A DNA stretch of 64,000 nt from Euleptes europaea. Taxonomy: Eukaryota; Chordata; Lepidosauria; Squamata; Sphaerodactylidae. Numbering within the stretch: the first letter of the stretch is position 1; every line of letters starts with the position of its first letter. Positions 11,406 through 23,129 of the stretch are shown piece by piece. The notes beneath the pieces are model-generated. The model was not told the origin of the DNA, searched no databases, and worked only from the letters and a program-made list of their open reading frames with translations. The stretch covers positions 63,185,268 through 63,249,267 of the forward strand of contig NC_079324.1 of the NCBI RefSeq assembly GCF_029931775.1, read 5' to 3'. The translations under genes and the position numbers were made by a program.

Positions 11406-11886
11406 CCCCTGCAGCAAAGGTTCATGGCCTCTGGATACAATATGGGATGCAGAACTCTCTCAACCCGCCTGTCTCCATGCAATCAGTATCCAACGCAACG
11501 CCCCATTACGAACTGGAAAACAATGCTGTGGTCAAGCTAGTTCAGCCACGTGTAACACAAAAGCATCATTTTCTCTTTGGCCTACAGGAGCTCAATCCAA
11601 TCATTATTTACATAATCCACCATGCAAGGAAAAATCTGGGTGTGGCCAGATGTTGGGAGACTTATCCCGGTAGAATACCCATCAAGCATCACATCAAACG
11701 TGCTGCCCCAGAGAAGCACTTCAGGAAGTTGCCACTGGACCAGATGTGTTAGTTTTGCAGACTGTGTGTCTGGTTGACTAGTGCTGACAGGGGCCTGATC
11801 TTTCATACGACACAGCTGACTACAGATCAGACTACAGATCTGAAGACTGCAGCTTTGACTCTTGCCTGGCTTGAGAATCTTTGATA

Positions 11887-11975
11887 GCTAGTGTGGTCTA
11901 GTGGTTAGAGTGTTGGAGACCTAGATTCCAGTTCCTACTCTATCATAGACGCTTGCTGGGTGTGCCCGGGCCAGC
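11887..11975 (+). repeat. tRNA-like SINE head fragment
   Basis: Starts GCTAGTGTGGTCTAGTGG and resembles a type-B-like or MIR-like tRNA head; the rest has decayed. Confidence 0.45.
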
Positions 11976-11995
11976 CACACACACTCAGTCTAACT

Positions 11996-12206
11996 ACAGC
12001 TCCCAATTCCAAGTTGGGAAATTCCTGGAGATTTGGGGGGGTGGGGAGCCTACGAATGCAAAGTTTGGGAAAGGGTGGACCTCAGCTAGGTATAATGCCA
12101 TAGAGTCCACCCCCCCCAAAGCAGCCATTTTCTCTGGGGGGGACTGATCTCTGTAGTCTGGAGATCAGTTCCAACTCCAGGAGATCTCCAGGCCCTACCC
12201 GGAAAT
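11996..12206. mobile_element. TIR element (GGGTTGCCA family), left end decayed
   Basis: Contains GGGAAATTCCTGGAGATTTG, then CAGCCATTTTCTCTGG and the GGAGATCTCCAGG right part. Confidence 0.65.
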
Positions 12207-12790
12207 AGCAAACAGTTTTCATAGAAACCCAGGCTATAAACATGACAAGCCAGCAAAAGGTGGGTGGGGGGAAGAAGCCAGCTCAGTGCAAGGAGGCCTT
12301 CTGCAGTACAGTCCACACATCCACCTCTGGGAGGAAGCAAAATTCTCAGCCATCAGAAGCCAAGGCCAAGTCGGACGAACAGCAAACACATCTCCAGGGA
12401 CTTCCTAGGCCAAAGTTAGCAACACTGCTTGGAAGATGACTAGCACGGTTGGGAAGGGTCAAATGGGAATATGCCGAAGTTTGGGTCGGCTGACTTGCAA
12501 GAACCGTTCCGTCTCAGCTGTACGTACACAGGAGGCCCCTCTCGGCCTCACACTCCATTTTTCATTATTAAGACGACAAAATCCAAAACTGACAGGAGTC
12601 AAGCGGAGATTTTTATAAACCGTATCCAGGCAAAATAAAATCGCTTGTTGCCACCTGCTGGTGAAAGAAAAAAAATTATTTTTGTTTTATAAATTATTCT
12701 TTCTTCCAAATACTCCCCCCCCCCATTTCCACCATCCCCAACCTAGAAGACTTGGATTGTAGGGCTATATCTGCATTCTCACCCCATAGA

Positions 12791-13105
12791 GGTTGCCAGG
12801 TCCCTCTTTGCCACCGATGGGACGTTTTGGGACAGAGCCTGAGGAGGGCGGGGTTTGGGGAGAGGAGGAGCTGCAATGCCATAGAGTCCAATGGCCAAAG
12901 CGGCCCTTTTCTCCAGGGGAACTGATCTCTATCGGCTGGAGATCAGTTGTAATAGCGGGAGATTTCCAGCTAGCACCTGGTGGATGGCAGCCCCAGCACC
13001 CCAGTGCCTATTTCTGCCTTCTCCTTCCCCTCCCCAAACCTGCTGCCCCCTGGATCCACCCCAAAAATTTCTAGGAATTTCCCAGCCCAGAGTTGGCAAT
13101 CATAA
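12791..13105. mobile_element. Two overlapping TIR element copies (GGGTTGCCA family)
   Basis: One copy is 12791-12995; a partial copy in the opposite direction (CTAGGAATTTCCCAGCCC) is at about 13020-13105. Confidence 0.6.
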
Positions 13106-13286
13106 CAATCCAGACTCCCCTAAATTTAGGCTTCTAAAAAGCATCTGGTACACTCCCCCCCCTGGGTTGCCAACTCCAGTTTTATTCATTTGCTCCATTT
13201 GTTCTCACAACAACCCTGAGAAGTGGGCTAGGCTGAGCGTGTATGGCGCACTGGTCCAACGTCACCAGAGTGACCAGAGCAGGGAT

Positions 13287-13409
13287 GTGACGCCATGGAC
13301 TCCCCCCTGCAAAGCAGCCACTTCCTCCAGGGGAACTGAACTCTGCAGTCTGGAGAGGAGCTGAAATTCCGGGAGAACTCCAGGCCCCGCCTGGAGGTTG
13401 GCAAGCCCA
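13287..13409. mobile_element. TIR element (GGGTTGCCA family), partial
   Basis: Right half with CCTGGAGGTTGGCAAGCCC, about 100 bp upstream of the FICD ERSE. A left-end stub lies at 13163-13180. Confidence 0.6.
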
Positions 13410-13499
13410 CCCCCGTCTCCTAGGCAACCCAGGCTTTTAAAAGCACGCATCGCCGCCTCTGCATCCTCCCCATCGGCCGAAGCCGGCTTTCCAGATGGA

Positions 13500-13797
13500 C
13501 AGGCGTCCTGACCAATCAGGGCGCTCCACGAAGACCGAGCGTCGAGTCCGGCTCCCGTCCGCTCTGTTCCGGAGGGGCGGGGGGATCGCGGAAGACGGAG
13601 GGAACGGAAGCGAGAGGAGCAGGCGGGAGAGCCAATGGCCTGAGAGGGCGGGGCGAGACGAGCGCTCGGCGGAGGCGGGGCGGAGGGAGATGGACGTGGG
13701 CGGCGACCAATAGGGGCAGGAGGAGGAAAGTGGGGTTGTCAATGGGAGACGGAGAGAGGTGGAGGAAGGAGAGAAGGGACCGGCGGGCGGCCTGGAG
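13500..13797 (+). promoter_or_regulatory. FICD: FICD promoter / CpG-rich region with probable non-coding exon 1
   Basis: This is a GC- and CpG-rich stretch about 1.8 kb upstream of the first FICD coding exon. It carries three CCAAT boxes (13512-13516, 13632-13636, 13707-13711). A plausible splice donor (GGAG|GTATTGG) follows position 13797 and could join a non-coding first exon to the acceptor at 15625. The start site and the exon-1 boundary are inferred from sequence only. Confidence 0.6.
13512..13530 (+). promoter_or_regulatory. ER stress response element (ERSE) in the FICD promoter
   Basis: The sequence is CCAAT, nine bases, then CCACG, an exact match to the ERSE consensus CCAAT-N9-CCACG. 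That element is bound by NF-Y at CCAAT and by ATF6 or XBP1 at CCACG. FICD acts on the ER chaperone BiP and is known to be induced by the unfolded protein response, so the site fits its gene. Function here is inferred. Confidence 0.7.
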
Positions 13798-13799
13798 GT

Positions 13800-14100
13800 A
13801 TTGGGGGGGGGGGGAGTGGGGAATTGGGGGAGGGGTTGTGGGGGAGCGGTGAGAGGGTCTCCCAAGTGTGTGTGTTTGGGGGGGGGGGGGCTGTCCCAAA
13901 TGTGGCAATAGGAAAACTGAGCTTCTGTATTGGGTAAAAGGGGCTGGGGGAGGGGGAGGGGCTGGGGGAGGGGCTGGGGGAGGGGGAAGGGTTGGGGGAG
14001 GGGAGTCCAGAAGCCGGGCTGGGGGAGGGGAGTCAGCTGGGGGGAGGGGAGAGAATGTTGGAGGGCCCAGAGGGATGGGGGGGGGAGGCTGAAGTTGGGG
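13800..14100 (+). repeat. G-rich low-complexity tract, quadruplex-prone
   Basis: This tract has many runs of four to ten guanines separated by one to five bases (densest 13935-14060), directly downstream of the putative FICD exon 1. It fits the G4 motif on the + (non-template) strand. No coding sequence is seen. Confidence 0.6.
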
Positions 14101-14185
14101 GTGTCAGGATTTGGGGGGGGATCTATGCTTGTGGGTCAAGGGCAGGCGGGGGGCGGAAGTGATGGGACACCTCACCTGCTTGTAG

Positions 14186-14371
14186 GGTTGCCAGGAATCA
14201 CAAGGGCTCTCCAGGAGGCAGAGGATCCTTCCCCTGGAGGACTTGGCTGCTTCGGAGGTGGGGGGGGGGGCTCTCTGGCACTAGGACCCTCCCCAGACCC
14301 TCCTCTTCCCAGGCTCCAGCCTACAAATCTCCAGGAATTCCCCAACCCGGAGGTGGCAAGCCTAACTCAGC
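14186..14371. mobile_element. TIR element (GGGTTGCCA family), FICD intron 1
   Basis: Starts TAGGGTTGCCAGG and ends GGTGGCAAGCCTA, with TA on both sides. Confidence 0.65.
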
Positions 14372-14590
14372 CCCACCGAGCTCCTAGGGAGGATACGGGC
14401 TCCCCTACAAGCCCCCCAGATGCTTTGTCGTTTCCTGTGCCCCACAGAATTCATTCGACATTCAACCCCCCCTAGAGATCTATACATTATTCTCCTCTGC
14501 CCCAGTGGAGAGAGCCCCATAGAAATAGAAATGACGGACTGGGTTCTCCGCCCCCATGGCTCTCCCCAGCCCCATAGACCGCCCAAGGAA

Positions 14591-14915
14591 TAGAACCATA
14601 GAGTTGGAAGAGACCACCGGGGTCATCTAGTCCAACCCCCTGCCCAAGGCAGGAAATTCACAACTACCTCCCCCCCCCAAACCCCCAGTGACCCCCTGCT
14701 CCATGCCCAGAAGATGGCCCAGATGCCCTCCCTCTCATGATCTGCCTAAGGTCACAGAACCAGCATGGCTGACAGATGGCTATCTAGCCTCTGCTTAAAA
14801 ACCTCCAGGGAAGAAGAGCTTACCACCTCCCGAGGAAGCCTGTTCCACTGAGGAACCGCTCTGTTAGAAAGTTCTTCCGAATCATAGAGTTGGAAGGGAC
14901 CACCAGAGTCATGAC
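14591..14915 (-). mobile_element. CR1 LINE 3' end
   Basis: It starts with GAACCATAGAGTTGGAAG and runs to TTAGAAAGTTCTTCCG. A second short CR1 terminus follows at 14879-14915. Confidence 0.8.
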
Positions 14916-14924
14916 GGAAAAACT

Positions 14925-15115
14925 AGGGTTACCATCCTCCACGTGAGGCCTGGAGATCTCTCAAAATCAGTTCCCCTGGAGAAAATGGCCACTTTGGAAG
15001 GTGGAGTATATGGCATTATACTCCATTGGAGCCTTTCAACAAACCCTCCCCTCCCCAGGCTGCGTCCCCCCCCCCAAATCTCCAGGTATTTCCCAGTCCA
15101 GAGCTGGCAACCCTG
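14925..15115. mobile_element. TIR element (GGGTTGCCA family), FICD intron 1
   Basis: Starts TAGGGTTACCATCC and ends GAGCTGGCAACCC. Confidence 0.65.
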
Positions 15116-15221
15116 CTGGTGCTTCCCTGTGGTGTATAAGAATGGCAAGGAGGATCAGGGACGTGTCGATGGACGGTCAAGAAATTCCCTGGAGACCAGA
15201 AACACTTGCTGTGTCTGTACA

Positions 15222-15402
15222 TTTGTCAACTCCAGGTTGAGAAATTCCTAGAGATTTGGTGGTGGAGCCTGGGGAGGGCGAGAGTTGGGATGGGGGAAAA
15301 TCCACCCTCCAAAACTGCCATTTTCTTCAGGGGAACTGATGGCAGGAGACCAGCTGTAATTCTGGGAAATGCTCAGGCCCCACCTGGAGGTTGGCAACCC
15401 TG
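15222..15402. mobile_element. TIR element (GGGTTGCCA family), FICD intron 1
   Basis: Opposite orientation to the copy at 14925; ends CCTGGAGGTTGGCAACCC. Its left end is worn. Confidence 0.65.
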
Positions 15403-15625
15403 TGGGGACATGCCCTCCTTTAAAAAAATGTGGGCAAGGAGATCCTGTGGGCTGGCCATGGTAAGAAACCCCTTGGCAGCCATAAGCACTCCTTTTAAGG
15501 TCCATCAGGGTCTTCCCGCCAGAAAAGGTGGCCAAGAGCCGTTGAGGTTTATGGGCGATGCAGATGGCAGTTGGCTCAGTTCATGGGCCGGGAGACTTTT
15601 GCACTAAGACGCTTTCTGTTCCCAG

Positions 15626-18107
15626 ACGGCTCCTTCACCGGAAGAGATGTGCCTCACCTTTACCGCTGTGGCCAGATGAACCTCGTACCGATGGCAGCCG
15701 TGGTGGCGGTGGCCGAGCCGGAGCTGAAATGGCTGTCGCTGTGGCCCCGTCTCCGCTGGGCGGCGGTTCTGGTGGTCCTGCTGGCCTCACTGCTGATGCT
15801 GCTGCCGCCGCTGCCCTCTGTCGAAGAGCAGTGCCAGGCTGTCCTCAAGGGCCTGTCCCTCCTGAAGGGCCGGCTGGGGCTGGGCTACGTGGGCATCGCC
15901 ACGTACCAGGGGCAGACCACCGGCCTCAGCGTGACTTCCTCCAGATTGGAGCTGCTGGTGCTGAAGCCCAAAGTCCCCGCAGGTGTGTGGAGAGTGGCAG
16001 AGGATGACAAGCATTCTTGAATGAGGCTGCCATATTCAGAGCATTCTTGGCTTTGTCGGATTTATTATGTGTGTTGTATCATATGCGATTTTATATTTTC
16101 CACTATTAGCCGCTTTGGAAATTCATGTTGAAATGTGGCAAATATTACAGGGAAAACATTTGAAAGGCATGCTAACTGGGTTTCTCTTGCCATAGTGCTA
16201 AGACACAAGAAGCTGCCTTGTACAGAATCAGACCCTTGGTCCATCAAAGTCAGTATTGTCTACTCAGACCAGCAGCGGCTCTCCAGGTTCTCAGGCAGAG
16301 GTCTTTTACATCACCTACTTGCCTAGTCCCTTTTACTGGAGATGCCAGGGACTGAACCTGGGGGCTTCTGCATACCACCCAGATGCTCTACCACTGAGCC
16401 ACACCCCCTCCCCTTACAGCGAGCTCATAAAAACAGCCTAAAAGCTGAAACAAATGTGGGGGCAAATTAGAAACAAAATCAGGTCTATTGGATCACTTGG
16501 TATTTTAATTTTTGCTTTAAAAACAACTCCCAGCTTGTATGAAGAGCCGGACTGTAGTGATGGGGGATTTAAGCCTCCCTCTCCCCAATAGCATTTTCCT
16601 GACCTCGCCACCACCGCTGCTGCTCTGCACCCCAACAAATCCAGGCACAAATCAAATGCATACATTTTTCCTTTTGGTGCCAACAGCAGCTCAGAGGGCA
16701 GGATCTAGATCAGGGGAAACAATATCCGTTCAGATATCTGACAAAGGGAGCTTTGACTCTCAAATGCTTATACCCTGAAACTTTTATTGGTCTCAAAGGT
16801 GCTAACTGGGCACAAATTAATGTGAGAGGAAAGGATTAAACACCCCTCTCCAAGACTGAAAGTAAAAAAAAAAATCCAAGCAGTAAGGCTAGAAACAGTT
16901 TCGTGCCATCCTGTAGACACCTAAGTTCTCTCTGTTCTACTAGGAAGGGTCATTACCGGAGAAGCTGAGTTGTCCAAGAACACGATCTTCTACCGTGCTA
17001 ATTAATGGTGGTGATGTCATTTCAGAGGTCCGGCTGGAAGCCAGAGCAGCGCTGAATCAAGCCCTGGAGATGAAAAGGCAAGGGAAGCGGGAGAAGGCTC
17101 ACAAGCTCTTTTTGCACGCCCTCAAGATGGATCCGGACTACGTTGATGCTTTGACGGAGTTTGGCCTCTTCTCCGAGGAGGAGAAGGACATCATTCAGGC
17201 CGACTACCTGTACTCCAAGGCGCTGACAATCTCTCCTCGTAACGAGAAGGCTCTGATCAGTCGCGACCGGACATTGCCCCTGGTCGAGGAGATTGACCAG
17301 AGATACTTCAGCATCATCGACAGCAAGGTCCAGAAAGTGATGTCCATCCCGAAGGGCAGCTCTGCCCTGCGCCGGGTGATGGAGGAGTCTTATTACCACC
17401 ACATCTACCACACAGTGGCCATCGAAGGGAACACCTTGACGCTGTCTGAAATACGCCACATCATCGAGACCCGCTACGCCGTCCCTGGGAAGAGCCTGGT
17501 GGAACAAAACGAGGTCATTGGCATGCACGCCGCCATGAAGTACGTCAACGCCACGCTGGTGTCTAGGATAGGGGCCGTGACTCTCAGCGATGTTTTGGAG
17601 ATCCACAGGAGGGTGCTGGGGTATGTGGACCCTGTGGAGGCCGGGCGGTTTAGGACTACCCAGGTATTTGTGGGGCATCACCTTCCGCCCCACCCACGAG
17701 ACGTGGAGAAGCAGATGCTTGAGTTTGTGCAGTGGATCAACTCCGAGGACGCCATGAGTTTGCACCCGGTTGAGTTTGCCGCCTTGGCCCATTACAAACT
17801 GGTGTACATCCACCCCTTTGTAGATGGCAACGGAAGGACCTCCCGCCTCTTGATGAACCTCATCCTCATGCAGGCCGGCTACCCGCCCATCACCATCCGC
17901 AAGGAACAGCGAGCGGAATACTACCACGTCTTGGAGGTGGCCAACGAAGGAGACGTCCGGCCGTTCATCCGTTTTATTGCCAAATGTACTGAGACCACCT
18001 TAGATATGTTGCTCATTGCTACCACAGAGTATTCAGTGGGCCTACCGGAAGCACATGGCAGCACCACGGACTGCAAGCAGACCATCTCAGTGAAAACCCG
18101 GCCATGA
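15626..18107 (+). CDS. FICD: FICD, ER Fic-domain protein adenylyltransferase (BiP AMPylase/deAMPylase)
   Basis: Coding exons are 15676-15982 and 17026-18107, giving 462 aa (human about 458). The first lies in an exon starting at 15626, after a pyrimidine-rich acceptor; its donor GT is at 15983 and the next acceptor ends at 17025. The protein is a single-pass type II ER membrane enzyme that AMPylates and de-AMPylates the chaperone BiP. Visible are a hydrophobic signal-anchor at about residues 28-46, TPR motifs at about 108-180, the inhibitory-helix motif TVAIEGN with Glu236, and the Fic motif [12 protein letters not shown] starting at catalytic His365. Both key residues are intact, so both activities are expected. 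The start at 15676 matches the human N-terminus (MxLxPMA). An in-frame ATG at 15571 lies upstream of the acceptor, so it is intronic. It converges with SART3 downstream. Confidence 0.96.
15647..15679 (+). promoter_or_regulatory. 10-codon upstream ORF overlapping the FICD start codon
   Basis: Within the 5' leader part of the coding exon, an ATG at 15647 opens a 10-codon reading frame ([10 protein letters not shown]). Its TGA stop (15677-15679) overlaps the FICD ATG (15676-15678) as ATGA. The upstream ATG has G at -3, while the FICD ATG has C at -3, a weaker context. The arrangement would favour reinitiation or leaky scanning and could make translation stress-dependent. Confidence 0.6.
16202..16413 (-). 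repeat. type-A SINE in the FICD intron
   Basis: A near full-length antisense copy between the two FICD coding exons, ending in GAGCCACACCCCCTCCCC. Confidence 0.75.
16725..16803 (+). repeat. Unclassified interspersed repeat, third copy, FICD intron
   Basis: GGGAGCTTTGACTCTCAAATG and TGGTCTCAAAGGTGCTA match the repeat at 5336. Confidence 0.45.
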
Positions 18108-19605
18108 ACACTGGTGTGGGACTGGGACTGGTGTGGGGCTGGCATGTGTCCAAACATCTCAAGCGGGCAGAATAGAGGCACTTTAAGCATTTCATTTATT
18201 TAAATGAGATTAAGTTATACCTTATGTACAGTAATATCTTAAAGTATTTATTATCCCATTATGTCAGGCCAAGTATGAAGGGCCGTCTGCAGTCCAGTTT
18301 GTCCGGTTTTTTCATGGAGCAGACCAGTTGCCAAGAGAAACCCAGCACTGACAGCAACTTGAGAGGGAGTTGGATCCAGTGTTTTTCCTAAGAGATATTT
18401 ATGCTGAAACTCACCAGCAGTAGACAGTCAAGTGGAACTACATCCCCGGAATAAGTTCAGTGTGGGATGGACAGCCAAAGCTTGCTGGATTGTTGCCACT
18501 TGTCCAGAGAACTCCGGCCACTGTGTACGCTCCCCCTCCTCTAGAGTAGTTCCCCTTGAGAGTCAACGCTTGGGTGTCTTCCACACAGGGACAGGATTTT
18601 GTGGTTTCTGTGTACTACTGCAGATAAAAGAGTGACGGGGGCTGCCGCATGGCAGGTTTTCCTAGAATTTTCTTGACTCTGTCCCCCAGCAGTGGCCACC
18701 CCTCCCCTGGACCACTAGGGTTTTTGCAATTTTTTTTAAAATTGGCAGAGATACACCTTTTTCCAATATATCTCTGCAATGGGAAGGGGCTAAGACTTTT
18801 AAAATGAAAGCTGGGAATTCAGAGAAACTGCTACACCTGTCAGTACAACAGTGTATTGATACAGTGATATTATAATGCAATTTTTAAAAAATTAAAAACC
18901 CATAACGGGGGGAGGAATTGGCTACCGTGAAGACAGGGTTAAGATAAATGGCTGCCAGGTGGACCAGAAAATTGAATTTTCTATCCACCTAGCAGCTTTT
19001 TAGGCCTTACTGTGATCTTTCCTGACACTTCAGAGCAAAGTAGGTTTGAGAAAGATTGGAGAAAAGCCAGGGAAACCTACGAAAGCACCAGAAAAACACA
19101 ACTTGGTCACTGTTAGACCGAATCATCCCCGCTGCTCTTTGGGTGTGTGCATTGGGCAGTTGCATTCCGAGCTTGAAGCCAACCAACCACTGCCTCTGCA
19201 GCCCAGTGTATTGGTCCTGCTGCACATGTTCTCTTGCCTTATGTTCTTTCCAATACTGTGACACTCCTCAACCTGAGCTCAGCTCCGTAGAAGGTCCCTG
19301 TTACTTCTGCGGCAAGGGGACTTTGTCTCTTCTGGAATAGACAAGGACTTTAAAAATAATTTGTGAACGGGGGGAGCGGGAAGAGAGTGGCTGTTCCAGA
19401 GAAGGCGGCACACATTTGTCTGGGCATCCTATGGTTGGAATCTGGCTTCAGCTTGATCCTGATTATCTGTCCAGTTGACTTTAGGGTCTGGCTGATTCCC
19501 TCTCCCTTCAAGGAAAAGTTATATTAAAGTTGAATGATTTTGTAAAGCCTTTTTGATAGCACTTTACCAAAATCCACTTAACAATAAAGAAAGGCCCTTA
19601 AGACT
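18108..19605 (+). other. FICD: FICD 3' untranslated region (probable)
   Basis: The stop codon ends at 18107. The first convincing poly(A) signal downstream is AATAAA at 19583-19588, just before a CR1-like repeat. I see no coding sequence here. The end of the transcript is inferred from that hexamer. Confidence 0.45.
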
Positions 19606-19654
19606 GCTCCAGCACCAAAACATTTTGTACTTCATTGGTGGCCCTTTCTTACCT

Positions 19655-19856
19655 GCCCAGGTAACTCCAATTGATTGCCACTTTGGGGTCAGGAAGGAAT
19701 TTTTCTCCAGGCCAGGTGGGCCAGGGATCCTGGAGGTTTTCTGCCTTCCTCTGCCCATAAAGCAGGGGGGAGGTAATTGTGAATTTCCTGTGTTGTGCAG
19801 GTAGTTGGACTAGATGACCTTTGAGGTACCATCCAGCTTTATGTTGCTGATTGGAG
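19655..19856 (+). mobile_element. CR1 LINE 3' end, diverged
   Basis: Contains GGGGTCAGGAAGGAATTTTT and GTTGGACTAGATGACC in sense orientation, near the inferred FICD poly(A) site. Confidence 0.65.
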
Positions 19857-20679
19857 GGGAGAGAGGGTGTATTCCTCGTACCCATAGGCACACACCTCAC
19901 CCTCTTTAATTAAAAAATTTCTACCCCTTCTGCTTAACAACAGAAGGAATTTACTTGGGGAAGACTTTGAAATGTCAGGATCTTACCTAGCAATGCTTTC
20001 AGAGGGCAAGAGAGTGGCAATTCCTTGCATGACTGGTTTTCTGGCTCTTCTTCCTCTCGCCCGTTCCTCCCCACCCTATTCTTTGTTCATCTGTCCACAT
20101 TCTCCTCTCTGCAAAGTCTAAATCCAGATCTTGGAAGAGTTATATGAAATATCTATTAGAAAACCATGATACGCGTTAACAGCTAAAGGAAACCCAAGGG
20201 GAGACCAGCAGCAAAAAGCAGGGCTGTCCTGTCCCTTCGTAGCTGGGGAGAACTGGAATAGGTGACACTCAGCTTGACGTAGCATTGCAGGGCATGACAC
20301 CGTGCTTTCAAAGAGGTCCTTTGGCATAGCTGTTTTAAAAGAATACTCAGTGCCTGCAGGCAGTTTTCTGCACCAGAGTAATCGACACTGGGTAATCTCA
20401 CAGAAACAGCCGAGGCCACATTGAAGCACTGAAATCTCCTATCTGTAAAAAGCCACCGGAGTTCTCATCCTTCGGTTTATGTTCTACTTAGTAACCGGCA
20501 AAAGTTTATTCTGTAGCACGTGAAAACAGATAAAAGGTTTTGCATACTGGCTACCTGTGGGGAAAGCCATCTGCTAAGGGTTAGGGACAAAGCTTGTAAA
20601 GCTTTCGATGTGAATTCTTGCACTGATGAAACAAGAGGAACCATCTTTCCCATTTGATAAGTTGTGGTAACAACAGAAG

Positions 20680-20952
20680 AGGACTCTGATCTGGAGAACC
20701 CGGTTTGATTTCCCACTCCTCCACATGAGCAGCAGAGGCTAATCTGGTGAACTGGATTTGTTTCCCCACTCCTACACATGAAACCAGCTGGGTAACCTTG
20801 GGCTAGTCACAGCGCTCTTAGAGCTCTCTCAGCCCCACCCTATCTCACAGGGTGTCTGTTGTGGGGAGGGAAAGGAACGGTGATTGTAAGCCGGTTTGGT
20901 TCTTCCTTAAGTGGTAGAGAAAGTCAGCGAATAAAAACCAACTCTTCTTGAG
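20680..20952 (+). repeat. type-B SINE, 5'-truncated
   Basis: It lacks the tRNA head; the body from CTCTGATCTGGAGAACCC to the CTCTTCTTG end is clear. Confidence 0.7.
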
Positions 20953-21293
20953 CTACTGAGCAGGCCTCCTCCAGAGACATGTGCCTACCTGGTTTAAGTT
21001 ATGGAGCCCTCATTGCACAAAAGCAAATTGTTGAAAGCCTCAGGGCTGGCATGAGAATTGCCATGGCTGGCAACTATTTAAAAAAGCTTAAAAAAAAAAT
21101 TTATGCCAGGTTGCCTAGTGGTTATGAAAGGGATCTTCATAACCACTAGGCAAGGAGCAGTAGAGAAAGAGGCCCCAGGTTTGTTTCGATCTGAAAGAAT
21201 TTGCCAGTGCAGTTCAACATTAGTTTGTGGCTGATTACTTAAACATGTTCTAACAAGGCACTCCAATTCCAGTTTTTGTGTGTGTGTTTTTAA

Positions 21294-22100
<807 letters not shown>

Positions 22101-22149
22101 TAAATAGCGCACCCTTTCCACTAGCATTCAGCACCAGTAACAAGTTTTC

Positions 22150-23129
22150 CAGAACTATACTTTAATGAACCCAGCAGGGAAGAATGGAAGGTCATACTTC
22201 ACATTGTGTACAAAACAAAAAAACCTGAACAGTCCAAAAACAAAACTCAGAAAATTAAATGGCCAAGATATATGTATATACACAAAAAAAGTAGACTCAC
22301 CAAACGAAACACTGAATGGTCTACTGAAGCAGGACATCCAAGCTTGTATAGGAGACCTTCCTAGCATTGTGCTGAGCAATGCTTAAAAATAACTGGCATG
22401 TCATTTACAAATACACTATATATATATTATATAGATATATAAAAACATACCAACTTGAGCAAATCAATAATCCAGGTTCATTATAAATGCCAATCCTGGC
22501 AGCCCAGTACTAAAATAGGCCATTATGGTTATACTATTTTATAACAACTTTATACAGAAGGAGGTGGATATAGCCACAGCTGGAGGGGCACGGGTACGTC
22601 TGTGTACAAAGGGCTGGATTCTGCTACGCTGTAGTACCTTCCCCCAGGGCGAGAAGCATTCCTCCACCCCAAGATCTCCTTTTACTAGAGGAAGCCACCA
22701 ACGTCGGCAGAGCAGATCCACAGGATCCAACCCAAACGGCACCAGGTGCTGCCAATGACCACTCACTGGATATCTGTGGCCATGGTGGGATTCTGCAAGT
22801 CACAGTAATAAAGCTGTCACGTTAAACTCCTCTGTTGTTCAGAAGATTTCTAAAGAATAAAGGACCTCAATTAAACTTTGAATTGTACCCCAACCTACGA
22901 TGTGAGTTCTTCTCACATTACCCCTCAATATGAGGGAGCACTTATTTAAAGCCATTTCATCAGATTCTGCTTTCCCCCCACACCATAAAACCCAAGGCAC
23001 CCCATTCCTCGCTCTCAATTTCAACAGGTCCATGCTCTGTTGAGCTTGGTATGTGCAGAAGTGCAGAGGAGAACAGGCATGTGGCTGTGACTTCCCGAGG
23101 CTTGTAAGGTGGCGTTTCACACCTCTGAC
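22150..23129 (-). other. SART3: SART3 3' untranslated region (probable)
   Basis: The region downstream of the SART3 stop (TGA at 23132-23130) is unique-looking and lacks recognised repeats. On the minus strand an ATTAAA hexamer (complement of 22161-22166) is a plausible poly(A) signal. An AT-rich stretch lies at 22415-22440. Confidence 0.45.

Noticed and set aside
11182-11752. Long + strand frames at 11182-11752
   Set aside because: They overlap an antisense CR1 3' end; the real coding trace is CR1 reverse transcriptase on the minus strand.
1-13400. CMKLR1, expected next to FICD from human synteny
   Set aside because: No seven-helix receptor reading frame or fragment is seen on either strand.
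15571-15675. Upstream in-frame ATG that would extend FICD by 35 residues
   Set aside because: It precedes a strong splice acceptor (CTTTCTGTTCCCAG at 15612-15625) and has no match in the family.
17022-17927. Open frame of 301 codons antisense to FICD
   Set aside because: It lies fully within the FICD coding exon, and its codons are the complement of the conserved Fic domain. No family resemblance.
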